NCBI GenBank assembly: GCA_033060915.1
Contig: CM065390.1
Location: 21,092,501 to 21,156,500, forward strand
Origin: Euryodendron excelsum
Taxonomy: Eukaryota > Streptophyta > Magnoliopsida > Ericales > Pentaphylacaceae
DNA: 64,000 nt
Reading direction: 5' to 3'
In this document: positions 38,601-50,115 of the stretch, piece by piece
How positions within the stretch are numbered: position 1 is the first letter of the stretch
Layout: each line of letters opens with the position of its first letter
Notes under the pieces: model-generated
Told to the model about the DNA's origin: nothing
Databases searched by the model: none
What the model saw: only the letters and a program-made list of their open reading frames with translations
Made by a program: the position numbers and the translations under genes

Positions 38601-40432
38601 ATGTCAATAATTGCTTGAAGATGTGGAGACAATCTTAAAGATGACGTACGGTGGGAAGTTAATTTTTTTCAGAGACCTTTTTTAAGTACCTTCAAAAAAA
38701 TATTTGATAAATCCTTTTTATATGAAAGTTCGGCTTGTAACCCTGTTTGCATAGGCTTGTGCACATATTATGTTCAATGACCCCAGGGATTTTCACTTTG
38801 ACACAAGCATAATATTTATATTTTCCCAAGGTTCTATAAGGTTCATTTCAAAAATTTAGGAAGTTGTAGGTGGGTAATTTTTAAAATATTAGAATTTTCA
38901 TATGGGTTTGCTTTAATAAGCATGCTGGGCTGATTAAGAATGTTAATACGAACACAAGGTTTGGTTTGAGGGAAGTGGAAGCTTCAAAGACCTAAGTTCT
39001 TCCCTTCTCCACAGTATGGTTTGTTTAACAAGAGAAAAGTAGTGATACATAAAGAAATTCTCTCTCTCTCTTTCTCTCTCTCTGTGCGCCAACAAGAACT
39101 TTAATTGTGAGGTGATTATGAGCGATTGGAGAGGGGTAATAATTTCAGGAGAAGGTGCCAGTAAAAGTGGACTTGTGTGAGCCTCCTTCTATCCGTTTCT
39201 TCTCTATAACCAACCTGGTGGTATATTTCAAGGTTTCTACTCTCTTCTTTTCACACCTCTTTGTTATTTTTCTCCTCATTGAAGTGTGAACCAAATGATA
39301 TAAAAAGTTTTCGTGGGGCCAACTGAAATAAAGGTAGTAATCAAGGTGCTGTCCTTTTTCTTGTAGTGCCGATGCCTTTAGCTCAGCTTCCCCATTGTAG
39401 AGTGTGGCAAATCAGTGATTGCCTTGGCTTTGTTAGATTTATCATTTCATGCTAAGTTCATGCAAACTCCCAGAATGTGGTGTACCATTAAAATTTCAAC
39501 CCACAATGGTATCACTGGAAGACGTTGCTTCAGGTTTTTCAGCAAGGATAAGTGTGGGATGGAATGCCTGCTTCCAAAACTGTGGTTCAATTTAGCAGTT
39601 ACTGGTTTAAGGAAGTGATGAATCATAATGTTTACGTAGGATAGATGGCAGTGTGATCCAAGGTGAAGCATTGGAACTGCCTTGTCTGATGATGGCAGAA
39701 TGCCAGAAAAGGACAGAGCTTGAGCTCAATGGGTTAACTAACTGAGAACCAAAATACGCCGACCTGGGAGTGATTTCTTTGTGAAGACATGAGGCCAAAC
39801 AGTGGCTTTGCGAATTTCATCAATTTCTGAAATGTCGGCATTCCATTTTGGTCTGTGCTAATTCAAAAAGGTCTGCCATTTAAACATAGTTTGGTTTCAA
39901 CAACTTATTTTTGCAAAACTTATGCTATCTTGACAAAAATTGAAGAAATTTGGCATGCTATGATTTCAATTATTATTTATAAGACTACTATCACCATTGG
40001 CATAAAGTTTTTAGTTGAAAAGATCCCGTTCCATTTAGCGGCTTTAGCTAAAGGTCGACTGGTGTATGTCTGTCGGGAGAGGACTAAGTTTTTCCTGTAA
40101 ATCAAGAAAAGCTTTTGATTGACTTTGGTGCACTCTTGAAGGTATCAATACTGACAGGAGGTTTACTGATTCCGAGATTTCTTTCTGTTTTCTACTCTAA
40201 CCTTCTGACAACTTGGAAACTTACCCAATTTTCGAAGTTTCTAGATGAGAGATGTGGTATTCCAAGGCTTGTGATCATTTTTTGTTTCATAATTTACAAA
40301 ATGCTTGCTCTAGGTCATGGACGAAGTGTTGCGGTGATGTGTGCGCTCTTGGTAGCTGTAGGTGTGGCAGAAGATTGGAAAAATGCTGAGAAAATAATTA
40401 GAGGAAGGCGGCCTTATATTATATTCGAATGA
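35109..40432 (+). CDS. Membrane-anchored dual-specificity-type protein phosphatase, 2 exons
   Basis: The coding sequence joins 35109-35652 and 40314-40432: 663 nt, 220 residues. The N-terminus has hydrophobic segments at about 7-50 and 68-84. A phosphatase domain follows (VEICEGLYVGGWP, IIDCTCELPRKLELS). The active site is HCAYGHGRS, with nucleophile Cys179, Arg185 and a probable general acid Asp149 in PTWDT. The best family match I can recall is the plant proteins annotated as dual-specificity phosphatases or YnbD-like. The substrate is unknown. The first ATG before the hydrophobic segment was taken as the start. The annotated end (..GRRPYIIFE) follows a 5-bp tandem duplication, and the expected tail is displaced downstream, so this allele is probably C-terminally truncated. 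A copia element begins about 240 bp upstream of the ATG. Confidence 0.85.
38180..38460 (+). pseudogene. Probable LINE ORF2 tail relic in the phosphatase intron
   Basis: The frame GGERNGRSFENN.LPVYRLKYRILGLLYYY follows the spacing of the plant LINE C-terminal motif WxERNxRxF..LK..L..W. It is short, with at least one internal stop and no defined ends. Confidence 0.45.
39059..39083 (+). repeat. CT microsatellite
   Basis: Nearly pure (CT)n of about 25 bp inside the phosphatase intron. Confidence 0.8.
40314..40432 (+). CDS. Phosphatase exon 2 (residues 182-220, stop)
   Basis: Acceptor ..tgctctag|GTCATGG restores HGRSVAVMCALLVAVG, the second half of the P-loop and the following helix. The frame ends at TGA 40430-40432, just after the ATATT duplication at 40416-40425. 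Confidence 0.85.
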
Positions 40433-40578
40433 ATGCTCTCCACCATAAAGCCATGGATGAATAGTCTAAGTACCGGTTATATCCTCCAAAAAGGGAGGAA
40501 AAAATTGGCGTGAGTTCTGTAGTTTTGTCTAATGCTTCTGGGCGCGCTCAATCCAATAGGCCAGATGGAAAAAAGTAG
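40426..40578 (+). pseudogene. Displaced C-terminal tail of the phosphatase
   Basis: In the frame shifted from exon 2, the sequence reads RMNALHHKAMDE, a stop (TAG 40462-40464), then SKYRLYPPKREEK... to TAG 40576-40578. A MNALH.KA..EWS tail is what I remember for this phosphatase family, and the TAG stands where Trp would be. Two independent lesions therefore separate this tail from the protein. This is inference from family memory; the bases themselves are plain. Confidence 0.6.
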
Positions 40579-41941
40579 ATTCACTATTCTCGACTTCCAA
40601 TTACTATATAAATTCTTATCGTCTATCTGTTTATTGGGAAGAATTATATCATCGACATTACCTTTTGTATAAGTTGGTTATAAAATCTGATTATTGCCTC
40701 ATTCTGTCATCAAGATTTGATGAGCAAGGTGGGCTGCCTCCCATCCTCCTATCTTGGTTTCCCTCTGGGCGGTAAATACCGGTCTTAAGGCGATATAGGA
40801 TCTCTCAAAATTGATGGTATACTGAACAGCTTGCTTGACTTAAAAGATATATGTTCTCAGGTAGATAACCTCGAACGGGAAAAATTTATCGTTGTTATTA
40901 AACATCACACCATTAACACAATGTATGTAGGTTAAATTTGCAGTTGATTTATACTAATAGAATGTGCCCGTGACATGGCATTAGATAGTGAAAATAATCG
41001 TTTAGGACACCCACAATAAAAAATAATAACTTTTTTTTTTAGTACTGATGATGACTTGTCGTTAGATAACCTATGGTATTTCTAGACTTTCTTGAGAATT
41101 AAGGCTTTGGTATGAGATGGAGGAAGTGGATGCAAGATTGTCTTTTGACAGCTGGGTTTGAAATTATTGTCAATGGTGTTGTTAAAGCTTGATTTTCCAG
41201 CATTCAGGCAATGGATCCCTTTTCCTCTTATGTTAAGATGCTGCATAAATCCATGGAGCATAGATGTAATTCTCTCTTACTATGATACACAATGATATCT
41301 CATCTTGAATTCTGTGATTGATTCAGCATTTTAGCAATCTTCAAGCTAAACTCATTACCGAGTGCTGCTAGAGTGATTCCACTGAATTGTGGCAGCTTAG
41401 ATTAAAAACTGGACTCACCAACCCGCAATCTCTGAAACTGCTCAGCACTTTAAAAAAAAAAAAAAAAAACGAGAACTCTGGAACTGAAATGCACACTGGG
41501 ACTTCATCTTCAGCCTTTCAGAGCTTCTAGATCAGAGGATCACGAATTTATTTTGAAGGATAACAATGCATGTCTCTCTAGTTTGGATCCTTCCAATTCC
41601 CATGAGCCATGGCCTTCATCGATTAAATTTTCCTCCAACATTATAACAGATTGTACAGATCTCAAATGCAGAACAATTTAATTCACATTTACAATAGGCT
41701 CAGAGTATGTTGCTGATTCAGGTAATCACCTTTGAATATAACGAATATGTACATAACTAGAAGCAAATCGTATACAATGTGACAGGAAATACTTGCAACA
41801 AATATAAAAAGGACTAGGTTCCACTATTTCTAGACCATGAATTAGTCGTCCTAACAAATAAGACCTAACTGATATAAGCTACATATGTATTTGGGTTCAA
41901 TTGAAAGCTTGTATTTGAGTTATTTTCAAAATTGTCATGAT
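40579..41941. other. Intergenic space between convergent genes
   Basis: 1.36 kb holding the 3' UTRs of the phosphatase (+) and ISCA (-) genes. An 18-base poly-A run is at 41452-41469. No exon was seen. Confidence 0.5.
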
Positions 41942-42056
41942 TTATGAGCCTGAACTACAACGAGGCTTTGCAGCTTCTGCACTGCTTGTTGTCATGAAGG
42001 ATTCTCCACAACCACATTGCCCTTTAGAGTTTGGATTGATAAATATAAACTCAGAT
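41942..42056 (-). CDS. ISCA1-like exon 3 (residues 109-146, stop)
   Basis: Acceptor ..tgagcag|ATCTGAG. Encodes [20 protein letters not shown] with ligands Cys123 and Cys125, then a Ser/Ala/Lys tail to TAA at 41942-41944. Confidence 0.93.
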
Positions 42057-45000
42057 CTGCTCAGAAACCAAATAGAGAATGTGTCAAAGGTGGTGAACAG
42101 AGGCACTAGGGGCCAAAAAAGGGATCAGAAAACCTAAAACCAGGATCTACCAAAGTAAGAAAATTGGTGACATTCAATATATGAAAAATACTTTTTCTCG
42201 AGCAAGCTTGCATATCATTTATGAAAGTCGACTTCATACCTCTGACGTTTATGGAAGTTTATTGAATGTTAAAACTCAACTCCTCAACTGGCCTTGTCAG
42301 CCAAGTGGTATAGATGAGGTTAGCCTCTCAACCATAATGCCAAGGGTTCAAGTCCCATTATTGTCATGCATATTCTCCCACCCCCAACGCCCCAACGTGA
42401 GAGAATAAAAATCACCATTTAGTAGTAGTAAGTTAATAATAATAATAAGAATAACAATAATAATAAAAGTTAACAAAATTCTGAATTTTTATGGAGACAA
42501 CAAATTTGAGTTCGATTTCATTTGCTTCTAAACTATATTAACATTGGAATATAAATGGGATATTAGGAAGTGGAAGTCTTTTACTCTCCACTCAATAGGC
42601 AAAAAAACCTTGGACAGAAATAAAATCAAGGTGCTGTCAGCCACTTGAATTATGTGATACATCATGTCTGCAGAAACAAACACGATTGATGTTGCCCATA
42701 CCTGAGTTTGTCATTGACAAAATCCATCTTGGTTCCTATGACATGCATGAGAGCCTTTGGATCAATCAATATTTTCAAACCCTTGTCCTCAATCAACTCA
42801 TCAAACTTCCCTTTTTCATCTGTATATTTGATGTATCAGCACATTAGGAAACTGATTACATTGAAGCAATAATTGCACTTAAGTTGCATCCAATTAGCTT
42901 GAAGCACAGAAACCGATTTGATAGGTTCAACAAAAAGCTTTATTGAAAGCAAGGTTGATGGAACCAAAGGCATAGTTAACCTATCAATATGGTAAAGAAA
43001 TTAACACTAAAACATGGTTATGGCAGGACATGAAAACAAATTTGCATCTTGGGGATGCATCTGGATTTGCAGCCTGATTGTTAACAACTACTGTTCCTGC
43101 CACTGAAGGAGAAGAGGTCAGAAGTTGGTGAATCACATAATAGTGTCCAGAAATACCTCTGTAAAAATCAGAGTCAAGAAAGATATAGTATATAAATTGA
43201 GTCTTTTACTAAAATGAAGAGGGAACGGAGATAGAGATGAAGATTCAAACAAGAAGAAAATGAGTAATAGTTTGAACTTCAAAATGCAGCATTTTAAGGT
43301 TCCCCATACTGGAAAGCCGTGTAAAAGAAGTCAAGCAATTAGCAAAGGCGAGGAAGATCATATGCCTGATCAGAATCTCCAAAGAAGAAAGAGTAACTGA
43401 GGTTAAAGAGGATATATTTTCTAAAGAATGTTTTTACCAACACCTGCCCAGAAAAGCAAAATTTTGGAATAGGCTTCAAGAAAATAACTGCCTCTAGAAG
43501 CAGTTGTTATAATCATTCAAGTCCAGCTCTGATGCTGCAGTTGCAAATAACGTCTGTAGAGCATCCATGTAGATGGCTGCTCAAACTAGCTCAGTTAAAA
43601 TTGACCAGCTGAAGTCAAGCTCCCTTCATGTAGTTTACTAGAGCTCAAACTTGTTCACAATCTTAAGAAACCCACTTCGCTGGTCTACCTAGAACCCAAT
43701 CACACGGCTTTAACTCCTCATGTAATAAAGTTAGGTGAAAAGGTAGTTTTTATCATCCTTGGATTACTTAGATAAGTGCAATAATTGTGAGGGTAACCTT
43801 GCTATAATTGATTAATACACAACATGTGCAAGAGATGCTTATTTCTTACTTCGATAAAATACATGTGATAAAAGCTATATAAAAAAGGAATTGTCTCTTA
43901 TCTGATTTTGGGCAAGGACATAAAATAAGTTGATTGGAAGGAATCACTGGAAAAACCACTATGGAATTCCCCAAAGAATGCTTTGATAACAAGTTTGAAC
44001 ATTAGACACCTAAAATTTCACCCAGGGGTATTTAAATAGTCACAAGGATTAAACTCACATGAAATCCCATTATGAGAGGTAATTCTAAAGCATTTATTAA
44101 TCAGATATAAACTAATAAAACTTAGTTCCTAATCTCATATAGACTAGCCACTCATAGAGCATTGCACCACACATAGGATGGAGGGATTTGCGACCCTCCT
44201 ATGAGTTGGGCATAGGGAGACTTTTGAGCTTATGGGCACTACTAAATACACACACACATACATAATGCATCTTTAGAAATGGTATAATATGAAGCTGAAA
44301 AGAGAATGGTGACATTAAGAAGGTTAACCAAATCCATAATGCAGGTCCATTCATCAAATAATCAATCATTCCTTCCAATAAATTACCTAAGGCATATTTC
44401 ATGAGTCTCTATTTAGTTATCTATGTTTTTCCTGCTACTCAGCCCCTAAGAATTAAGGTGCACTTTTGTACAACCTCATCTTTCATGAAGGTTGAAGCTA
44501 ATATATCACCAATTTTATGGCATCACCCAACAAGTGTTGAATTTTAAGCAATGGAATCAAATATTGAAAGCAACATCAAAACAAAGTAACAAAAAATTGT
44601 GGATGAAAGATGGTCAATGGGCTACTTGTGGAGCCCTTTGGGAAGTTTTGTAGATACTGATATGGAAAAGGACCATTAGAGGTGTAGAATATAAGAGCTA
44701 AGGTGGTCTTAGATGGGGGAAGAGAGTGGTAATGGAGACCTAAGCAATTTAGGGCTCGCCGGAGGAGCTTAGTATCGTATTGGTGGTCTTTCCTTGCATG
44801 CATGGAGATGGAGAACTAATACTGTCAAATACATTCCTTTGAATATATATAACCAAACAACCATCTATTCATTGATCTCCAATTCAGTTACGCAATTGCT
44901 TCTTTATAAATTTCACTACTGAAAAAAACTTTCCATGGTTGCAGTCGCGACAGGTAGAAATATAGTCAACTTCACAAGCAAATAGATTAATGAATATATG

Positions 45001-47932
45001 AAATCCTTTTTTGTCTCTACAAAATTTTTAGCAATGTTATCAATTCCTTTGAGTTTGTAAAATTTGATCTTCGAGCACATGTCAACAATGTAGTTCTAAA
45101 GTAGATTGTCAGGTGTCGTGCAAACTACTGTGTAAAATCAGATGGATAAAATTTAGCAAGATGCATTAACTTTTGCTTATCAAAGCCCCAAAAACCCATA
45201 TTTGTATTAAGTAAATAAAACAAACGAATGTTGGTTTAAATAAAATAAAATAAAATAACAAAGGCCAAAGCATTCAATGTACAAACACAATTTAAAGGAA
45301 ATTATATAGAGTAATTCAAGCCATATATATATGTACACCCAGATTCATGGATAAATATATAAGGTAGTACCAACTACTGTCATTAAGATTCAAGTTTTTC
45401 AGTGGGGTATCCATCCTATACACGGAGGGTAAAAATAAGGATGGAGTTGGTACCCAAAAAATCATTTTTGCTACTTACCTACTAGATTTTTTGGGCAGAC
45501 AATATACGGTTCGAACCCCTTCTAGTACTGAGTTCAACATTCTTTTTTACCTTTTCAGTGGGTTCAATTGATACCCTTCAACAATGAGTGGCGTCACCCA
45601 TGCATATCACCGTATGAGGCTAACACATGAGACCAAGTCTATGAAAATAAAGATGATATGGTGATCACGTGATGATGGGCATGACATTCCACATAGGAGA
45701 GTTGTACATGTGTATCCAAAACAATCAATTCTATGATTTAGGACATCTACAGAAACTAGGCCCTAGGTTGCCTTCAAGTGGATTTTGTGATGGGTTTTGC
45801 CTTTATAAGATAGGAGAAGGTTTATAAGGTTTCCAAATAGAAAAGGCGTGGTTTGGTTTGATCTTTAAAAGTCATAAGTCATAGGATTTATAGAATTAGC
45901 TGTAGAAATTACCTCATAAAAGCCAATATCACCTAATTATGATGTGGATTTAATGGCTAAAGGGTATGGGAATGGGGTTGGAATTATTTGGGCACAAATG
46001 GGTGCCTGGGGTTGAAAAAAAGGGTTGTTGTGGGGTTGTGAACAATAACCTGACAATAGTAAATTTATGAAAGAGAAAACGAAGAAAACTAAATAGAATT
46101 CCACCTCTACAGTTATGCCTCCCAAGGAATTAGCATAAAGCTAAACACAAAGCCCTATAAGCTTCAAAGGAATTCTCCAAGATCCAACTCCTTAGAATAG
46201 AGAAAATACATACATATCTATAAGTTGTTGGTTCTTGTAATTGCAAAGGACTAATAAATTTGAAAATTAATAGGCTTTGACTACTGAAAAAATTGTAGAC
46301 CTATTGTGTACCACCTGTAAAACCCAAATAACATCACTTCATGCATAAGACAATCCATAGGTGCCCTACTGCCCATTTACAACAATTTGCAAAATTATCA
46401 AAGTATCCTTGACACTTAAAACATAATAAAGAACACTAAATCTGTCCAGCAGCATTTATACTTACAAAAGACATAAAAATAAATCTCAAATTGACCCTAA
46501 ACACGAATATACAAAGCCCTACATGTGCTCCTACATGTGCTCCATGTAAAATTCCAGATTTCCCATTTCTCTTCTTTCCATATTTGCCATCACTTTATAT
46601 CAATTTTCTCAATTTTTTTTATAAGAAAAGGTACTATCACAATTTTCTCATAGATACTGAAGCTTCCAGACTAATCAGATTACCAGATATGGGCAATCCA
46701 CCGCAAGAATCTATCCAATAGCTGCCAAGCAAAAAAAAAAATCTATTTCCTTAGACACAAGAGGTCCCCAAATAATGTTAGAAGTAACCAAATGCCATTA
46801 CCCTCCAGCCTGCACATAAGCAACCAACAGGCAAAACATGCTTATGATCATGGAGGTTTCTACTACAAGCTGGGTGTGAACACCCTGCCCTCATCCAAGC
46901 ATGACTTAATATCAGACCCTCAACAACGTATTCCACTTTCTAAATCCCCAAATATCTTGACATCCCCAATTTGAAGGCAAAGAATCTGGATAAAGTTGGA
47001 TACCTTTGGACTATCACCTGATTGACTAATCTATGATTAGCATAAGGTTGCTTGCATATAACAAAATCTTTAAGTTGAGCGAGAAAATTACACTGGCCAC
47101 ACTTGTAGAAATCATGTAAAAATAAGCAAACAATAAATCATGGAAATGTAGAAGTTCGTGTTTTGTCAAATTCCCCTAAGTTCGGTACATCTTTAGAAAT
47201 TCCAGGTTAGAATTCCACCAAAAAGAAAAAAAAAACACCAATTAACATCTGGAAAACAATAAATTTCCCAATTTCTGTTACATATAGGTCAAACAATACT
47301 GCAATACACACGATCCATTAACAAAACTATTAACTTTTTTTTCTCTCTCTTATGGGGCTTCCAAATTACACGAAATCGATAAAAGCCATAGGGGTAATAA
47401 AAACAATTTCAAGCGTGCAAGCCAAAAAAAAAAAAAACCTCTTCTTACGCATTCAGATTGAAATTGTAGTACAGAAATCAAATTTATTGCAAGATTTTGT
47501 CCCAGGGTACAATATTAGTTTAGAACTCATAATAAATAGTCCTAAAAAGAAAAATACTAAATCTTTCCTAAATTCACATATATTATAATCTTTCCAGCCC
47601 GATGTGATATGAGATTCAATTATGTTCTATCGCACTACAAATAATCTGCATGAATATACAAAACATGGACATATATGATATATGCATGTATAGATAGACG
47701 AGACAGCGAGAAGGGAATGAGAACCAGCATAATTGAGGGTGTAGGATAAGCCGTTGCAGCCACGAGCCTTGACGCCGAGCTTGAGGAAAGGACGTTGCCG
47801 CTGCTGCAGAAGGTGACGTATTCTAGCGGCCGCCTCGTCCGTAAGGGTTAGCGCTTGCCGCCGGACGGCGGTTCCCACCTTCTCGGCGGCTGCTGCCATA
47901 ATATTAGAAGACGAAGCTGCGGCAGCTGCCAT
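41942..47932 (-). CDS. A-type iron-sulfur carrier, IscA/ISCA1-like, 3 exons
   Basis: The coding sequence joins complement 47725-47932, 42702-42819 and 41942-42056: 441 nt, 146 residues, all junctions GT..AG. The family binds Fe or a Fe-S cluster through three cysteines and helps deliver clusters to client proteins; in mitochondria it serves 4Fe-4S maturation. All three ligands are present: Cys59 in ARGCNGLSY, and Cys123 and Cys125 in GQCGCGES. The core [16 protein letters not shown] and the [16 protein letters not shown] block match eukaryotic ISCA1, as in Arabidopsis At2g16710. The Ala-rich leader with an RR pair (about residues 1-25) could be a mitochondrial presequence, which is inference. 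A second Met at residue 12 is an alternative start. No lesion is seen. The C-terminus after CGCGESF is extended by about 17 residues. Confidence 0.94.
42281..42468 (+). mobile_element. tRNA-derived SINE in ISCA intron 2
   Basis: A tRNA-like head has an A box (CAGCCAAGTGG, 42298-42308) and a perfect B box (GGTTCAAGTCC, 42345-42355), spaced 47 bp start to start. A short body and a TAA/AATAAT simple-repeat tail (about 42430-42468) follow. The flanks GTTAAAAC (42268) and GTTAACAAAA (42469) may be a decayed target duplication. The arms do not fold into a proper tRNA. It lies antisense to the gene. Confidence 0.65.
42702..42819 (-). CDS. ISCA1-like exon 2 (residues 70-109)
   Basis: Acceptor ..tatacag|ATGAAAAAG and donor ..CTCAG|gtatgg. 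Encodes [14 protein letters not shown] and the [16 protein letters not shown] core. Too short for a simple ORF scan but unmistakable on the minus strand. Confidence 0.93.
42820..47724 (-). other. ISCA1-like intron 1 (4905 bp)
   Basis: Long AT-rich intron. Apart from the small hairpin element at 45396-45562 I saw no bounded repeat and no exon. The frames at 44199-44402, 44576-44803 and 45937-46125 have no recognisable domain. Confidence 0.65.
45396..45562. mobile_element. Small hairpin-bearing element with 11-bp direct repeats
   Basis: TTTTCAGTGGG occurs at 45396-45406 and 45552-45562, bracketing 145 bp. Inside are an 11-bp perfect inverted repeat (CCCAAAAAATC 45453-45463, GATTTTTTGGG 45485-45495), a 7-bp one (CCATCCT 45411, AGGATGG 45438) and a perfect B-box-like GGTTCGAACCC at 45508-45518. 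It could be a SINE relative or a small foldback element; no A box is convincing. Confidence 0.4.
47725..47932 (-). CDS. ISCA1-like exon 1 (residues 1-70)
   Basis: Begins with the Ala-rich leader and runs through the first ligand, Cys59. Donor ..TATGCTG|gttctc, phase 1, completed by AT in exon 2 to give Asp70. Confidence 0.93.
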
Positions 47933-47934
47933 TT

Positions 47935-47954
47935 CTCTATCTCTCTCTCTCTCT
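47935..47954 (-). promoter_or_regulatory. GA repeat in the ISCA 5' UTR
   Basis: Immediately upstream of the start codon the transcript strand reads (GA)n for about 20 bp, a common feature of plant 5' UTRs and core promoters. Confidence 0.5.
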
Positions 47955-48048
47955 AAAATGTGATGACAACAGAACTGACTGAAACCAGTGACCGCCTTGA
48001 GGCCATTTTCCTGTCTCGCGTCTTCTTTTTACCTTTTTTTTAGTTAAT

Positions 48049-48500
48049 TAACTCGGCATCAATACCCTTAATCTTTAAAACGTGACACTTCAACCTTTAA
48101 ATTATTAATTTATATTAATTAATTTTTTTCAAAAAAATAAATAAAAAATTATTATATAAATTACACATATTTATAAAAATATATATTTTTATCAAAAATA
48201 ATATTTTTTTATTATAATAATTATCTAATAATTAAAATATCGCTTAAAATGACTTGTAAATATAAGAGTAATTGAAGGGTCATTTTGTTCATTAAATAAT
48301 TATTACAAAAAGAGATTATTAATTTAGATATAAAATCGTATCTTGTAAATATGTGCAAGTTGCATCATAGTTTTTCATATACTCTTCTAACATATTCCTA
48401 ATATATTGCTAACAAAAGGTATTAATTAATACAAATTAATAGTTCAAGGATTCAATATGTTATATTTTATAGTTTAAGAGAGTCTAATGATATTGAGTTA
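48049..48500. mobile_element. MITE-like inverted-repeat element upstream of ISCA (452 bp)
   Basis: The ends are inverted (TAACTC at 48049 and GAGTTA at 48495-48500). The similarity continues imperfectly for about 70 bp inward, including ATTAATTTATATTAATTAATT against ATTAATTTGTATTAATTAATA on the opposite strand. TAAT flanks both sides (48045-48048 and 48501-48504). The interior is very AT-rich and has no ORF. Confidence 0.55.
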
Positions 48501-49774
48501 TAATTTAATAGGAGTTGTTGTGATTACATTTTGTTTCATATTAGCAGGGAAAGAAAATGAAAATGGGAGTATTTTTGCTAAAAATGGGATTCAATCCAAA
48601 TTCCATTGAGTTTAGGAATGACAAATTTACTCAAAAAAAAGCAAAATGGGTCTCCAATCCTCCTTATTCCTAACATAAACGGTTTACAATTTTAATACGT
48701 ACGTCATTGGGAAAAAATTATAATTCCAAAGGGTTTGGAGTGAGGGGTTATGGTTTAGGTGACAATCGGCTGACCCCAGCCTTGTTATGAAATTGAATAA
48801 TTAAAATATCTCGATTGTTATTCTAATTAAGAATGTATCACTAATTTTTATAAAATAAAATAGTTTTATTACTAAATAGCTAAAATTTTGGCTCGTATAT
48901 AATGTACATATAAAGTTATATAATTTTAACACTTGACTAAGTTCATTTGGGAGATTGATTGGTAGATTTGAAGAGTATGGTTGAATCTCATTTCCTATTA
49001 TCGAATCTCATTTTTCACATAACATTTCATGACCAATTCTAATTTTACCAAAATGTAGACGCGAATTCTATTTTCAAGTATTTTCTTTGCCTCCACATTA
49101 ATGCTCTTTTTATTTTTTTTATCTCCTCTTTTAAATCTTAGGACTATTTAGTTGGCATTTTTAAAAAATAACTGAGTTTCCTCTTCTAAAAAAAATAAGA
49201 GTCATTTGGCGGCGTTACTTGTTTTTTGTTTTAAGAAATATGAAACATATTTTTATTTTTCAAGAGAGTTGAAAGTGACAATAGACTTTCTTTTATTATT
49301 TATTTGGGTGTTTTCACTTGTATTTCTTTCTCGTTTCACTTTGAACCTTATTTTGAAAATTAATTTTATAAAGTTAAAAACAAAAACATGTGTGCAAGTC
49401 TTGAAAACGAGAGCCTCCTACCTTATTGTCCCCTATTATAGGATTTTTAACCATTTTCGAACTGGCACGAGAAACAAGCCCGTACTTAAGGAGTCATAAC
49501 AATCTTTGAAAAATTCCACAAAACTCCGAAAACTACCAAGGTTGCCACATTGAGAGTTCCTATCCTAAGATGTTAGTCATTTATAAAAATATCAACTCAA
49601 TATATCCATTTCTTTTATGTCAATGGAAATCATTTATATTACCTAGGATTAAGGTAGTATAAAGACTTATCACTAGTCAACTTTTCAAAAGAAAGACTAA
49701 ATACCCCAACTGCAAGTAAAAGACCCTTGATGTGGGACAAAGACATCTAGCAACGGCATTAGTTATTTTTTATA
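48501..49774. other. Intergenic DNA
   Basis: AT-rich with no supported gene. The segment at about 49653-49715 resembles the other flank of the SIRE element (63621-63700). Confidence 0.45.
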
Positions 49775-49943
49775 TGTAATATTTAGATTGTAATTGGCAC
49801 AATCTTGTGGTTAAAAATATGTATTTATGTCTTTATATTTTTTGTATATTCAAATCAATGCTAAGGAGGGCTTGGACATTTATTCAAGGTCAAAAGGAGT
49901 TCAAATTCAAAGTTTGCAGAGTTTGCTACCTTCTTGCCACCTG

Positions 49944-50115
49944 CTCGCCCTAGCGAGAATTGATAATCTTGGCCAATGAGCATCGCTACCTCCTCGCCTC
50001 AGCGAGGCTTGAGGATTTTAGGCAGTGAGCATCGCCACCTTCTCACCCCAGCGAGAATTGGAGTTTTCGGTCAGTAGCATTCGTCACCTGCTCGTTACTT
50101 TCTCGCCCCAGCGAG
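49944..50115 (+). repeat. U3 hairpin array in the 5' LTR
   Basis: Four copies of a 14-base inverted motif, CTCGC-4 nt-GCGAG or a one-base variant, at 49944, 49993, 50042 and 50102, in a degenerate tandem repeat of about 49 bp. Partial copies follow to about 50165. All lie upstream of the TATA box. Confidence 0.75.

Larger units (their letters stand above)
35653..40313 (+). other. Phosphatase intron (4661 bp)
   Basis: GT..AG intron of phase 1. It contains a probable LINE relic at about 38180-38460, a CT microsatellite at 39059-39083 and otherwise undistinguished AT-rich sequence. No other exon was found. Confidence 0.75.

Noticed and set aside
41452..41469. Poly-A run as the tail of a processed pseudogene or LINE
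   Set aside because: No coding relic or target duplication precedes it.
42291..42360. A functional tRNA gene
   Set aside because: Both boxes are present, but there is no acceptor stem, only a weak T-arm, and the body continues into a SINE with a simple-repeat tail.
10567..47932. The PPTase, phosphatase and ISCA genes as one functional cluster
   Set aside because: They lie on different strands, 20 kb or more of transposon-filled DNA separates the first from the others, and each is a common single plant gene.
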